Assembly (NCBI GenBank): GCA_017522185.1 | Contig: JAFWZZ010000010.1 | Span: 50,149-114,148, forward strand | Source: Bacillota bacterium | Lineage (GTDB): Bacteria > Bacillota > Clostridia > Peptostreptococcales > Anaerovoracaceae | Reading direction: 5' to 3' | Length of the DNA stretch: 64,000 nucleotides | Shown here: piece after piece, positions 51,565 through 59,924 of the stretch | Position numbering within the stretch: the stretch's first letter is position 1 | Layout of the letters: the number at the start of each line of letters is the position of its first letter | The notes under the pieces: model-generated | What the model was told of the DNA's origin: nothing | The model's database searches: none | What the model saw: the letters and a program-made list of their open reading frames with translations, nothing else | Translations under genes and position numbers: made by a program

Positions 51565-52938
51565 CTACCATAATTTCTCTATAATTTGCTCGAATTCCAT
51601 ACCTCTTGAAGCCTTGACCAGAACCACATCGCCCTCGCGGAAGAGTCCCTCTGCTGCAGCGTAGAGGTCTTCTTTTTCCGCAAAGTGGAGGATCCGTTCC
51701 TCTCCCAGGCCTTCTCTCGCGCCGGCGACGTAATCAAAAGCCTTTTCTCCAACGGTAATCAGTAAATCTATCTCTTTTTCTGCCGCATACGCACCGACTT
51801 CTCTGTGGTATCTGGCAGATTCGCCGCCCAGCTCGTTCATACCGCCCAGCAGCGCAATTTTTCTCTTTCCTTCCATGCTCATCAAAGTGTTCAACGCAGA
51901 CTTCACCGAATCCGGTGCCGCGTTGTAGGCATCGTCGATGATTTTGATGCCGTCTTTTTCCCTGATGGTCAGGCGGCTTCCGGTCAGTGCCACCTTACGC
52001 AGTCCCGGAATACCGTCTTCCGTTTCTACGCCATGAAGTCTGCAGCCGGCCAGTGCCATGGCAGAGTTCAGTGCGTTGTGGGCCCCCGGAATATCCAGAT
52101 GAACCGGATAGGTCCTGCCTTCCGCCTTTACAGTCAGCTGATAATCCACGCCTTTGTCCCCGTGGTCGCAGATGTCGTGGACGTAATAGTCGTCTGACGG
52201 TTCCAGTCCCACACGGATGATACGGTAAACATCGCTTTCTACTGTAGAGAGCATGTCGTTGGACTGGTTGATGACCAGCGTATTCTCTTCACCGAAGAAA
52301 TCAACCGTCTCCATCTTCGCCTGCAGGATGCCCTCCCGGCTTCCCAGGTTTTCCACGTGTGAGATACCCACATTGGTGATCAGTCCCACTTCCGGCCTGA
52401 TGATATCCACCAGCCGGTGGATTTCTCCGAAACGGTCCATGCCGATTTCCAGCACCGCCGCCTCCATGGAATCATCGAAGGAGAAGATGGTCAGGGGTAC
52501 ACCCCAGTCACTGTTTAAGTTTCCCACCGTGGTCCCCGTCTTATACTTTTCACTGAGGATGCTGTAAACCATATCTCTGGTGCTGGTCTTCCCAACACTG
52601 CCTGTTACGGTAATCTTCTTCAGATTCAGTTTTTCCAGATAGTATTTCGCCAGCAGCTGCATACCCTTTGTGGTATCCTCTACCAGAACCACGTTGCAGT
52701 CGCCGTAAGGTTCCGCCGCCTTCCGGTCAGATACCAGGAAGGTTCTGCATCCCGCCTCGTAAACCTGAGGCAGGAACTTATGGGCATCATGGACTGCACC
52801 GATAATCGGCACAAAGAGCTGGCCCGGTTTAATCTTGCGGGAGTCAATGGCAACGCCGTCGATGGTATCCGTCTCATCGCCGGAAAGCAGCTGTCCGCAG
52901 CACGCCTTACGAATTTCTTCGATTGTAATCTTGTTCAT
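51565..52938 (-). CDS. murF: UDP-MurNAc-tripeptide-D-Ala-D-Ala ligase
   Basis: A 457-residue Mur ligase that adds D-Ala-D-Ala. The ATP loop is TVTGSVGKTSTRDMVYSIL, with NLNSDWGVPLTIF and GISHVENLGSREGILQAKME. The C-terminal domain has IIDDAYNAAPDSVKSAL and ALLGGMNELGGESARYH. It starts inside the end of murE (32-bp overlap). ATG 52938 has AAAAGGTG upstream. Confidence 0.97.
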   Translation of the reverse strand: MNKITIEEIRKACCGQLLSGDETDTIDGVAIDSRKIKPGQLFVPIIGAVHDAHKFLPQVYEAGCRTFLVSDRKAAEPYGDCNVVLVEDTTKGMQLLAKYYLEKLNLKKITVTGSVGKTSTRDMVYSILSEKYKTGTTVGNLNSDWGVPLTIFSFDDSMEAAVLEIGMDRFGEIHRLVDIIRPEVGLITNVGISHVENLGSREGILQAKMETVDFFGEENTLVINQSNDMLSTVESDVYRIIRVGLEPSDDYYVHDICDHGDKGVDYQLTVKAEGRTYPVHLDIPGAHNALNSAMALAGCRLHGVETEDGIPGLRKVALTGSRLTIREKDGIKIIDDAYNAAPDSVKSALNTLMSMEGKRKIALLGGMNELGGESARYHREVGAYAAEKEIDLLITVGEKAFDYVAGAREGLGEERILHFAEKEDLYAAAEGLFREGDVVLVKASRGMEFEQIIEKLW

Positions 52939-54406
52939 GTTTCACCTTTTCTATAAACGTCCGGACAACTTCCCGGTCGTCAAAATGTATTGCCCCTTCT
53001 GCGAGGAGCTGCATGGTTTCGTGGCCCTTTCCTGCAATCACGACGATTTCACCCGGCTGGCAGTTTCTGATGCCAGTCTCGATGGCCTGCTTCCGGTCCG
53101 GAATCACCGTGTAGTCTGCACAAAAGGTCCCCATCCCTTTTATTATATCACGTATGATGGAATCCAGGGATTCCTTTCTTGGATTATCCGCTGTAATGAT
53201 GGAAAAATCCGCATATTTTGCAGCCGCTTTCCCCATGCCGTACCGTCTGGCGGGATCTCGTTCCCCGCCGCATCCGAAGATGCAGGTAATCCGGCTCGGA
53301 TGATAAGCCCGCAAAGCCTGCAGCAGCGCCCCTAAAGACGCGCCGTTATGGGCATAATCCACCATAATCAGTCTGGAATAGTCTGGTGCGAAGAGTTCAT
53401 GCCTGCCCGGCACCGCCGTTTCCATCAAAGCCTTCCTGATGGATTCCTCCGGCAGTTCCATGGCCTTTGCCGCCAGGATGACAGCCAGACCGTTATACAG
53501 GGAAAACCTTCCCGGTGCACCTATGACCAACTTAATATTATACCTTCCTTTTGTCTGAAATTCCACTCCTAATTTCCCCGGAATCCTGACAAATTCAAAG
53601 TCTTTTACCCCTAAACCGGCAGATTTCTCCAGCCCATAAGTCAGGAGGTTCTCCTGCCCTCCCGCAAATCCCTGCAAAAGTGTCTTAAGATGGGGTGTAT
53701 CTGCATTGACAACTGCCTTTTTGCACTGGCAGAAGAGTCTGCTCTTCCAGCAGAGATATTCCTGAAAGTCCGCGTGTTCTCTCGGGCCGATGTGGTCCCT
53801 GCTGATGCCCGTCAGGACGGCCAGATCAAAAACAAGACCGTAGACTCTGCCCTGCTTCAGCGCCTGGGAGGATACCTCGATGACGGCAGCCCTGCATCCG
53901 CTGTCTGCCATTTCCCGCAGCATCCGCTGCAGATCGAGAGATTCCGGTGTCGTCTGTCCGCTGGCCTCTTTGGTTCTGCCCGTGTCGTTTTCTATGGTCC
54001 CGATCAGTCCGCAGGCTATGCCTGCATGCCGGAAAGCTTCCCGCAAAAGCCAGGAAACCGTGGTCTTCCCCTTGGTTCCCGTGATGCCGATAAGCATAAG
54101 CTCTTTGGACGGATGTCCGTAGAAAACTGCCGCGATTTCCGCCAGAGCCCTCCTGCAGTCCGGCACCAGAATTACCGTAATCTCCTCCGTGAAAGAAAGG
54201 GGTTTGCTGCATAACAGTACAGCAGACCCCTTATCCACGGCTTCTTTTGCAAATGTATGGCCGTCAAAGTCGACACCGTCGATGCAGACGAACATGGTGC
54301 CCGGCCCTGTGTTTTCCGAATGGTATGCGATGGCGGTAATATCTTTGTCCATCGCGCCCTGCAAAAGGGTAAATTCCATACCCTGCAGCAAATCAGTCAG
54401 TTTCGT
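52907..54406 (-). CDS. murE: UDP-MurNAc-L-Ala-D-Glu-meso-DAP ligase, probable ACG start
   Basis: A Mur ligase adding meso-diaminopimelate. The ATP loop is IGITGTKGKTTVSWLL, and the amino-acid selectivity motif is DNPR (ITADNPRKESLDSI), the mDAP type. The usual start is missing. Homologues begin MKLxDLLKG, and here the frame reads ACG-Lys-Leu-Thr-Asp-Leu-Leu-Gln-Gly with GAGAGG six bases before the ACG (54406-54404). The first standard start codons in frame are TTG at 54391 and ATG at 54379, both too far from the SD. I therefore extend the gene to the ACG, with the TTG as the alternative. It overlaps murF. Confidence 0.88.
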   Translation of the reverse strand, partial: TKLTDLLQGMEFTLLQGAMDKDITAIAYHSENTGPGTMFVCIDGVDFDGHTFAKEAVDKGSAVLLCSKPLSFTEEITVILVPDCRRALAEIAAVFYGHPSKELMLIGITGTKGKTTVSWLLREAFRHAGIACGLIGTIENDTGRTKEASGQTTPESLDLQRMLREMADSGCRAAVIEVSSQALKQGRVYGLVFDLAVLTGISRDHIGPREHADFQEYLCWKSRLFCQCKKAVVNADTPHLKTLLQGFAGGQENLLTYGLEKSAGLGVKDFEFVRIPGKLGVEFQTKGRYNIKLVIGAPGRFSLYNGLAVILAAKAMELPEESIRKALMETAVPGRHELFAPDYSRLIMVDYAHNGASLGALLQALRAYHPSRITCIFGCGGERDPARRYGMGKAAAKYADFSIITADNPRKESLDSIIRDIIKGMGTFCADYTVIPDRKQAIETGIRNCQPGEIVVIAGKGHETMQLLAEGAIHFDDREVVRTFIEKVKHEQDYNRRNS

Positions 54407-54434
54407 AACAATCCTCTCGATTCTGATTTTCCGT

Positions 54435-56432
54435 CTATTCTCTGTACAGGTATACCTTCGTTCCCTTTTTCACTTTTTCGCCGGCCTTCGGATACTGGTC
54501 TACAACCTTGAAGTTTGTGCCTCCATCGGAAGGAACGGCCTTGTATTTCAGTCCTTTTTCCTGCAGAACGCCCTTCGCCTTTTCGTATTTATAACCGGTG
54601 ATATCCGGCACGTATACGAAGGTGCCCTTCAGTTCTTTTTCTTCTTCCTTAGTATAATCCGGTGCGATGCCTAAATACGGCAGCGCGTTCTCAAAGAATT
54701 CCTTTGCTACCGGCGCAGCAGTTGTACTTCCGTACTGCACACCTTTCGGGCTATCGACGATGACCAGAACGGTCAGCTGCGGATCATCCATCGGCGCCAT
54801 GCCGATAAAGGATGAGTACGTATCATCGGAATATCCGCCGTCTGCGCTCGGTTTTTCTGCAGTACCGGTCTTACCGCCAATACGGTAACCTGCGACTTTA
54901 GCATTGCTGCCGCCGCCTTCCGCTACTACAAATTCCATGATTTTGCGGACTTCTTTTGCTGTCTTGGAAGAAATAACCTTTCTAACTTTCTTTGTTCCAA
55001 ATTCCTTGACGGTGTTTCCGTCGTCGTCGGTCAGCTCTTTGACCACTCTCGGCTGCATCAGCACACCGTTGTTACCTATGGCGCTGACCGCACAGGCCAG
55101 CTGAATCGGTGTGACCGCAATCCCCTGACCGTAGGAAATGGTAGCAAGTTCCACGTTACCGATGTTCTCTTCTAACTGAATCTGCGCCATGGCTTCAGCT
55201 GGCAGGTCCACATAGGTCAGACTGTTTGCTGTAATACCGAACATTTCCAGATAATCGTAGAACGATGTAATCCCCATCTGCATCGCCAACTGCATCATAA
55301 CAGGGTTACAGGAGTTCCCTACAGCCTGTGTCAGAGACTGGTCTCTGTGAGGCACGTCACTCCAGCAGTGCAGGGTCCATCCGGTTCCCGGTACCTCGTA
55401 GCCCACATTACAGTAGTAGTGGTTATCCGGCGTGGTAATGCCTTCTTCCAGTGCTGCTGACACGGTCAGAAGCTTAAATGTGGAACCCGGCTCATAGGTA
55501 TCGCTGACCAATGGATTTCTCCACATGGCACTCAGATACTCGGTCTGTGCATCCCCATCCATCTTCTCATATTTGGCTCTTGCTGCCTTTGTTGGAGGTT
55601 CTGTCGCATCATTTGGGTCAAAGCCCGGATTGGTTGCCATGGCCAGAATATCTCCTGTCTTCGGGTCCATAACCAGGCACATGATGCGGTCTGCGTTGGT
55701 CTCCTTCAGACCGTTGGCAATGGCGTTTTCGGCGAAATGCTGCAACACTTCATCCAGGGTCATCACCACATTCAGGCCGTTTTCTGCCTGATAGTACTGG
55801 TCTTTTCCGTATGCCAGAGCGTTACCGTTGATATCCGTGTTCTTAATCCATCTGCCTGCAACACCGCTTAAGTATTCGTTGTATTCCTGTTCTACGCCGC
55901 TTCGGCCTACGTTGTCATCGTTAACGCTGCCCAGAAGCTGGGATGCGAAGTTGCCTAGTGGATAGTAACGTTTGGTGTCTTCCGCGATTTCAATACCATA
56001 GATTTCCAGATCACGAATCTTGTCGCAGGTTTCTCTATCCAGGTACTTATCGATTCTGATGAGCGCCTGGTCTTTCTTCAGTTTTTTCTTTACATCTGCC
56101 GCCTTCATATCCAGTACCACGGCCAGTTTGCTGCTGACTTCGTCCAGCTTCTCCTCTGTGGTATAGGTGTCTGCAATCTGTGCAGGACGCGCCCATACAG
56201 AATAGCATGTGGCACTGGTTGCCAGTTCTTTTCCGTTTCTGTCGTAAATCGCACCGCGCTTCGCATCAATCGGGATGTCGCTGGTCTGCTGTGCGATGGC
56301 TTTGTCTGTATATTCTTCGCCTTTTACGATCTGGATCCATGCCAGCTTGAGGCTGAGCAGAACCAGCAGCAGGCCCAGAACGAAGAAGACGACCAGTATT
56401 CTCTTTTTGTGGTTTCCGTAAATTCTTGCCAT
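54435..56432 (-). CDS. Division/spore-type class B penicillin-binding protein with PASTA domain (FtsI/SpoVD)
   Basis: A 665-residue transpeptidase. One N-terminal span (ILVVFFVLGLLLVLLSLKLAW) is followed by the dimer domain and the catalytic domain with SxxK GSTFKLLTVS, SxN GNSCNPVMM and KTGT GGKTGTAEKP. A single C-terminal PASTA domain (residues about 605-664, YVPDITGYKYEKAKGVLQEK) is present as in SpoVD and Pbp2X-like enzymes. It cross-links septal peptidoglycan with FtsW. An intrinsic terminator lies directly in front of it. Confidence 0.95.
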   Translation of the reverse strand: MARIYGNHKKRILVVFFVLGLLLVLLSLKLAWIQIVKGEEYTDKAIAQQTSDIPIDAKRGAIYDRNGKELATSATCYSVWARPAQIADTYTTEEKLDEVSSKLAVVLDMKAADVKKKLKKDQALIRIDKYLDRETCDKIRDLEIYGIEIAEDTKRYYPLGNFASQLLGSVNDDNVGRSGVEQEYNEYLSGVAGRWIKNTDINGNALAYGKDQYYQAENGLNVVMTLDEVLQHFAENAIANGLKETNADRIMCLVMDPKTGDILAMATNPGFDPNDATEPPTKAARAKYEKMDGDAQTEYLSAMWRNPLVSDTYEPGSTFKLLTVSAALEEGITTPDNHYYCNVGYEVPGTGWTLHCWSDVPHRDQSLTQAVGNSCNPVMMQLAMQMGITSFYDYLEMFGITANSLTYVDLPAEAMAQIQLEENIGNVELATISYGQGIAVTPIQLACAVSAIGNNGVLMQPRVVKELTDDDGNTVKEFGTKKVRKVISSKTAKEVRKIMEFVVAEGGGSNAKVAGYRIGGKTGTAEKPSADGGYSDDTYSSFIGMAPMDDPQLTVLVIVDSPKGVQYGSTTAAPVAKEFFENALPYLGIAPDYTKEEEKELKGTFVYVPDITGYKYEKAKGVLQEKGLKYKAVPSDGGTNFKVVDQYPKAGEKVKKGTKVYLYRE

Positions 56433-56453
56433 GTTTTTGTTTCTCCAACCTGT

Positions 56454-56493
56454 GAAAAAAGCCAGACCCCGTAATTCTATGAAGTTGTCTGGC
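56454..56493 (-). terminator. Intrinsic terminator/attenuator between ftsL and the PBP gene
   Basis: GCCAGAC (56461-56467) pairs with GTCTGGC (56487-56493), followed on the minus strand by six T opposite 56455-56460. It stands 22 bp before the PBP start, inside the dcw operon. Confidence 0.75.
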
Positions 56494-56531
56494 TGTTTTT
56501 TATGAAATTATAGTATTTTACGATTCAACGC

Positions 56532-56858
56532 TTAGTGATATGCCTGTTCTTTGATGACCATCGCAAAATTGCCTTCCGGTGCGTCTTCGTTGGAAACGTA
56601 TACGCACTGTCCTTCGCCAGGATAAATCATGCCCAGCTTGCCGGTGGCAACGCTTTCGATATGGTCAATGTTGTTGGCACTCTTGATCTTCACGTTCAGC
56701 GTATCGATTTCGCCCTGCAGTGCTTCGTTTGCACTCATCAGTTCGTTATTCTCACATCTCAGTTCTGCACTGTAGGCTGTGAAAACAACCATCAGAATGC
56801 AGATGATACCAATCATAATTGCGCTTGTCAGGATTCTTTTCTTATCCATGCTCTTCAT
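56532..56858 (-). CDS. FtsL-like septum formation initiator protein
   Basis: A 108-residue bitopic protein with a basic start (MKSMDKKR), one span (ILTSAIMIGIICILMVVFTAY) and an extracellular coiled coil (ELRCENNELMSANEALQGEIDTLNVKI). The end carries IESVATGKLGMIYPGEGQCVYV, as in FtsL. It would hold FtsQ and FtsW-PBP together. ATG 56856-56858 follows GAGGAAGAG. Its place between rsmH and the PBP gene is the ftsL position. Confidence 0.85.
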   Translation of the reverse strand: MKSMDKKRILTSAIMIGIICILMVVFTAYSAELRCENNELMSANEALQGEIDTLNVKIKSANNIDHIESVATGKLGMIYPGEGQCVYVSNEDAPEGNFAMVIKEQAYH

Positions 56859-56899
56859 TGTCACTCTTCCTCACATCTATTACACAAAAAGTCTTTCGT

Positions 56900-57835
56900 C
56901 TAAAGTTTCTCGCAAACCCGCAGCTTCGCACTTCTGGAACGCGGATTCACTTCCAATTCCTCTGCAGACGGCAGAATCGGTTTTCTGGTAATCTTCCGGA
57001 TGTCTGCTGTCTTGCCGCATACACACACCGGAAATTCCTTCGGGCAAGTACACGGGTTCACACGCTCTGCGATAATCTCCTTGACGATGCGGTCTTCCAG
57101 CGAGTGGAAGGAAATCACACAAAGTCTTCCCCCCGGATGCAGTACATCGCAGAATTCGTGGATGGCACGTTCCAGCTGGCCCAGTTCATCGTTTACCTCG
57201 ATACGAATGGCTTGGAACGTTCTTTTGGCCGGATGCGGGCCTTCTCTTCTTGCCTTGGCAGGTATCGCAGCTTTGATCAGCTCAACCAGCTGACCGGTCG
57301 TTTCAATGTCCCCTTCTTTTCTTCCATTGACGATGAAAGATGCGATGCGGGATGCCCACTTCTCTTCTCCATATTTAGAAATAATTCTCGTCAGTTCTTT
57401 CTGGTCGTAACCATTGACTACGTCATAAGCGGTAAAAGGATCGTCCTGATTCATACGCATGTCCAGCGGTGCGTCGTTCATGTAGGAGAACCCTCTGTCT
57501 GCGTTGTCCAGCTGGAAGGAAGAAACCCCCAAATCCAGCAAAGCACCATCGATGCCGTCCACTTCCAGTTCCGCAAGGACATTACGGATGTCAGAATAAT
57601 TGCTCTGCACAAAAATCTTCTGACAGTCGTATGGTTCCAGGCGTTTGCTTGCCGCCTGCAATGCATCCTGGTCCCGGTCAATGCCGATCAGTGTGCCCTT
57701 TGGAGACAGGTGCTGGCAGATATAAGATGAATGTCCGCCGCCGCCCAAAGTGCCGTCTACATAAATTCCATCAGGATCAATATTTAAGTTTTCAATACAT
57801 TCTTCCAGTAAAACGGAAACGTGTTTGAATTCCAT
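56900..57835 (-). CDS. rsmH: 16S rRNA m4C1402 methyltransferase
   Basis: A 311-residue SAM-dependent methyltransferase (MraW) that methylates N4 of C1402 in 16S rRNA. Motifs are [45 protein letters not shown] and [14 protein letters not shown]. The C-terminus has the usual [15 protein letters not shown]. It follows mraZ by 24 bp. Confidence 0.97.
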   Translation of the reverse strand: MEFKHVSVLLEECIENLNIDPDGIYVDGTLGGGGHSSYICQHLSPKGTLIGIDRDQDALQAASKRLEPYDCQKIFVQSNYSDIRNVLAELEVDGIDGALLDLGVSSFQLDNADRGFSYMNDAPLDMRMNQDDPFTAYDVVNGYDQKELTRIISKYGEEKWASRIASFIVNGRKEGDIETTGQLVELIKAAIPAKARREGPHPAKRTFQAIRIEVNDELGQLERAIHEFCDVLHPGGRLCVISFHSLEDRIVKEIIAERVNPCTCPKEFPVCVCGKTADIRKITRKPILPSAEELEVNPRSRSAKLRVCEKL

Positions 57836-57859
57836 AAAAACCTCTTATTATCGTACCGC

Positions 57860-58291
57860 TTAGAAGCCGTACTTTGTTAACTGGGAAATGAAGTCGTTTT
57901 CCTCTTCGCATGGATAGCTGTCAGGATCCTCCCAGACTTCCTTACTCCAGATTTCAATTCTGCTCATGGCACCCATGGTTACCAGTTCTTTATCAATGAA
58001 TACCCTTTTCTTCAGTTCTGCAGGAATTAAGATACGTCCCTGCTTGTCGATTTCGCATTCTTCGGCATTGGCAAATACGTCACGGATGTACTTTCTGACA
58101 TTGACGTCGGTCTGGGGCAGTGCGGAAACTTTCTCCACCACTTTCTCCCATTCACCGAGCGGATAGATGTACAGACAGTTGTCCATACCCTTCGTCAGGA
58201 TACATCGTCCCCCCAGCTGATCACGGTGCTTGGATGGCACGATCATTCTGTTTTTGGCATCTATTGAGTTGTTATATTTGCCCATAAACAT
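57860..58291 (-). CDS. mraZ: Transcriptional regulator MraZ
   Basis: A 143-residue DNA-binding ring protein that controls the dcw operon. Two SpoVT-AbrB-type repeats are visible: FMGKYNNSIDAKNRMIVPSKHR and CEIDKQGRILIPAELKKR. The start at ATG 58289-58291 (FMGKYNNS follows) has GGAGG 8 bp upstream; a GTG five codons earlier is less likely. Five MraZ boxes lie in and next to its promoter, so autoregulation is expected. Confidence 0.96.
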   Translation of the reverse strand: MFMGKYNNSIDAKNRMIVPSKHRDQLGGRCILTKGMDNCLYIYPLGEWEKVVEKVSALPQTDVNVRKYIRDVFANAEECEIDKQGRILIPAELKKRVFIDKELVTMGAMSRIEIWSKEVWEDPDSYPCEEENDFISQLTKYGF

Positions 58292-58370
58292 GTGCCTGTC
58301 CTCCACTTTACCGTTCTCTTAGATCTGAAAATGCCGACACTTAGACCTATTCTAAGTATAGCGTACCTAC

Positions 58371-58453
58371 ATTGTACACCACTTTCCCCCACTTTTCAAG
58401 GAAAAACAGGCATTTTTTGAAGTTTTTCCGCCACCATCCTCCACTTACCACCA
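58371..58453 (-). promoter_or_regulatory. mraZ promoter with two groups of MraZ boxes
   Basis: Minus-strand TTGAAA (58399-58394), 17-bp spacer and TACAAT (58376-58371). Within the spacer lie two TGGNG boxes with 5-bp spacing (58391-58387 and 58381-58377). Upstream are three more at the same 10-bp period (58453-58449, 58443-58439 and 58433-58429). Repeated TGGG-like boxes with 5-nt gaps are the known MraZ site. An inverted repeat, ACTTAGA/TCTAAGT (58339-58357), follows near the start of transcription. Confidence 0.82.
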
Positions 58454-58459
58454 TTTTTT

Positions 58460-58498
58460 CATTAAAAACAAAAGAAAGCACAAGATGTTGTGCTTTCT
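58460..58498 (-). terminator. Minus-strand terminator upstream of mraZ without a gene to terminate
   Basis: AGAAAGCACAA (58473-58483) pairs perfectly with TTGTGCTTTCT (58488-58498) around GATG. On the minus strand TTTTGTTTTTAAT follows. Nothing on this strand is annotated between here and 59925, so it either stops antisense transcription or an undetected transcript. Confidence 0.65.
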
Positions 58499-58573
58499 GA
58501 TTACAAGTTAGTCTATATGGGGTTTATCGGGTGGTGAAGTGGTGAAGATTCCTGAAAACCAGGGGTATTGCCT

Positions 58574-58700
58574 AAAAGTGTTGATTATTTTCTTGAAAAA
58601 TCAACACTTTTTCAAAGAAACTGGTTTCGGGGTTAAGAAATGCTTGCGGGCGTCTGAAATCCGTATACACTTTTTGCGAAAAAATCGCACTTTAGTTACG
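58574..58700 (+). repeat. Phased intergenic array, copy B
   Basis: A perfect 13-bp hairpin, AAAAGTGTTGATT (58574-58586) and AATCAACACTTTT (58599-58611), contains TCAACACTTTTT at 58601. TATACACTTTTTG follows at 58664, exactly 63 bp on. GTTAAGAAA begins at 58632 (offset 32) and GTTACG at 58695 (offset 32 of the second unit). GTTAAGAAA is identical in sequence and offset to copy A. Confidence 0.6.
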
Positions 58701-58705
58701 CGCCT

Positions 58706-58765
58706 TATACTGAAACACAATGGAACCGGGTGGCATATACTGAAATGTAAGGGCACCGGGAAGGA
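58706..58765 (+). repeat. Two tandem 30-bp imperfect repeats before the Cys-rich protein gene
   Basis: Units at 58706-58735 and 58736-58765 share TATACTGAAA, then AA.GG.ACCGGG. They lie 48-107 bp before the ATG at 58813 and directly after array copy B. They are likely binding sites for a regulator or promoter elements; no consensus -10 is obvious. Confidence 0.6.
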
Positions 58766-58812
58766 GGGCCTTACATAGCCCTGGGCTATGAATAAAAAGC
58801 GAGGTATTGAAT

Positions 58813-59871
58813 ATGAATTGTGAATCAATGGTCTATCTCAATAAGATTTTCTCGAATATCGATGCGCTGTCCTGCCCACTCCTGGGCGAGCTGACAGCCA
58901 GTGCCGAAACTTTTGACCAGCAGCTGTCTTTCTACGAGCCGGATGACGGCGGCTGTGGATGCGGTTGCAGTTGCAGCTCCTGTCTGGATTTCGACGGGGA
59001 TCTGAACTTCGTTGTCGACACCACCCAGGTGTTTATCAGCGATTTCACCCTGGCGAATCCTGACAGCCTGACCGCTGCAGATGTCACCGTCAACGGCATC
59101 CCTGTGGATTCACTGGAATTCTTCAATGAAAGATTCCTGGCGTCCACCAACACCCTGATGAGTCAGATTTCCAACTGCGCATGCATGGAAAACGGTGCGT
59201 CCACAAAGGCGATGCTGCTGATCCGCAATGCCGGTCCATGGCTGGCAAGGCTGACCATCGTGGTACATGGAAGCGTCTTCGGATGCGGCGGCTGCAAACG
59301 GTTCAAGCTGGTCATGACAACACAGGACGGCGTTTCCATCGACATTCCTGGTTCCAGCACCTTTGCGGTAACTTCCATCTGTCTGCCTTGCACCACAGGC
59401 GGCATTGCACCGGTTATAAATTTCTCCTTCAAAGGCAAGGCTTCTCTGCTGAATCCAACCATTACGGTTGATACCTGCGGCGGTGCCTGCAACGTAATCG
59501 TAACAGGTGCCCTGGTTGCAGAACCAATTGCCACAATCCAGGTAACTAGGCAGACACTTTTCAGTATCGATGCACAGATGGTGGAACAGCCTTGCGACGA
59601 TATGCGCAGATGCAACCAGTTCCCGGGAAGCTGCACATGCGATTCCGAGCCGTTGTCAATCAGCAACCCTTGCTGTGATGATGGCAGCTGCGGTTGCTGC
59701 GGTGACGGACGCGGCGACGACAGAGACGGATGTGGCTGCGGTTGTGGACACGGAACCAGCGATGAACGCAACAGCGATTGCAATGACGCTTGCGGCCGGC
59801 CGGCTCCGGAACGCAACAAACCAAGACAGATCTGCTGCCAGTTCAACGGCATCAACGGATGTTGCATGTAG
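58813..59871 (+). CDS. Cysteine/glycine-rich protein of unknown function
   Basis: A 352-residue protein. An N-terminal Cys patch (CGCGCSCSSCLDF, about residues 50-62) is followed by two beta-rich segments (VVDTTQVFISDFTLANPDSL near 70 and VINFSFKGKASLLNPTITVD near 205), each flanked by Cys pairs. The C-terminal 90 residues are loaded with Cys, Gly and Asp (CGCCGDGRGDDRDGCGCGCG). It has no signal peptide or membrane span. GAGG lies 8 bp before the ATG; a TTG two codons earlier is possible. Cys-rich proteins of this kind form cross-linked surface or coat layers or bind metals; which applies is unknown. The upstream region carries array copy B and tandem repeats, so regulation may be elaborate. 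Confidence 0.7.
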   Translation: MNCESMVYLNKIFSNIDALSCPLLGELTASAETFDQQLSFYEPDDGGCGCGCSCSSCLDFDGDLNFVVDTTQVFISDFTLANPDSLTAADVTVNGIPVDSLEFFNERFLASTNTLMSQISNCACMENGASTKAMLLIRNAGPWLARLTIVVHGSVFGCGGCKRFKLVMTTQDGVSIDIPGSSTFAVTSICLPCTTGGIAPVINFSFKGKASLLNPTITVDTCGGACNVIVTGALVAEPIATIQVTRQTLFSIDAQMVEQPCDDMRRCNQFPGSCTCDSEPLSISNPCCDDGSCGCCGDGRGDDRDGCGCGCGHGTSDERNSDCNDACGRPAPERNKPRQICCQFNGINGCCM

Positions 59872-59875
59872 GGTA

Positions 59876-59911
59876 AAAAAAGGAGACTTCCGTCCGAAGT
59901 CTCCTTTTTTT
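59876..59911. terminator. Bidirectional terminator after the Cys-rich protein gene
   Basis: AGGAGACTTC (59881-59890) pairs with GAAGTCTCCT (59896-59905), flanked by A-run and T-run. It sits between converging genes. Confidence 0.88.
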
Positions 59912-59924
59912 CTAAAACTGTATC

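Noticed and set aside
58574-58765. CRISPR array
   Set aside because: The repeats are too few (two motif copies, then two 30-bp tandem units without spacers), and no cas genes are present.
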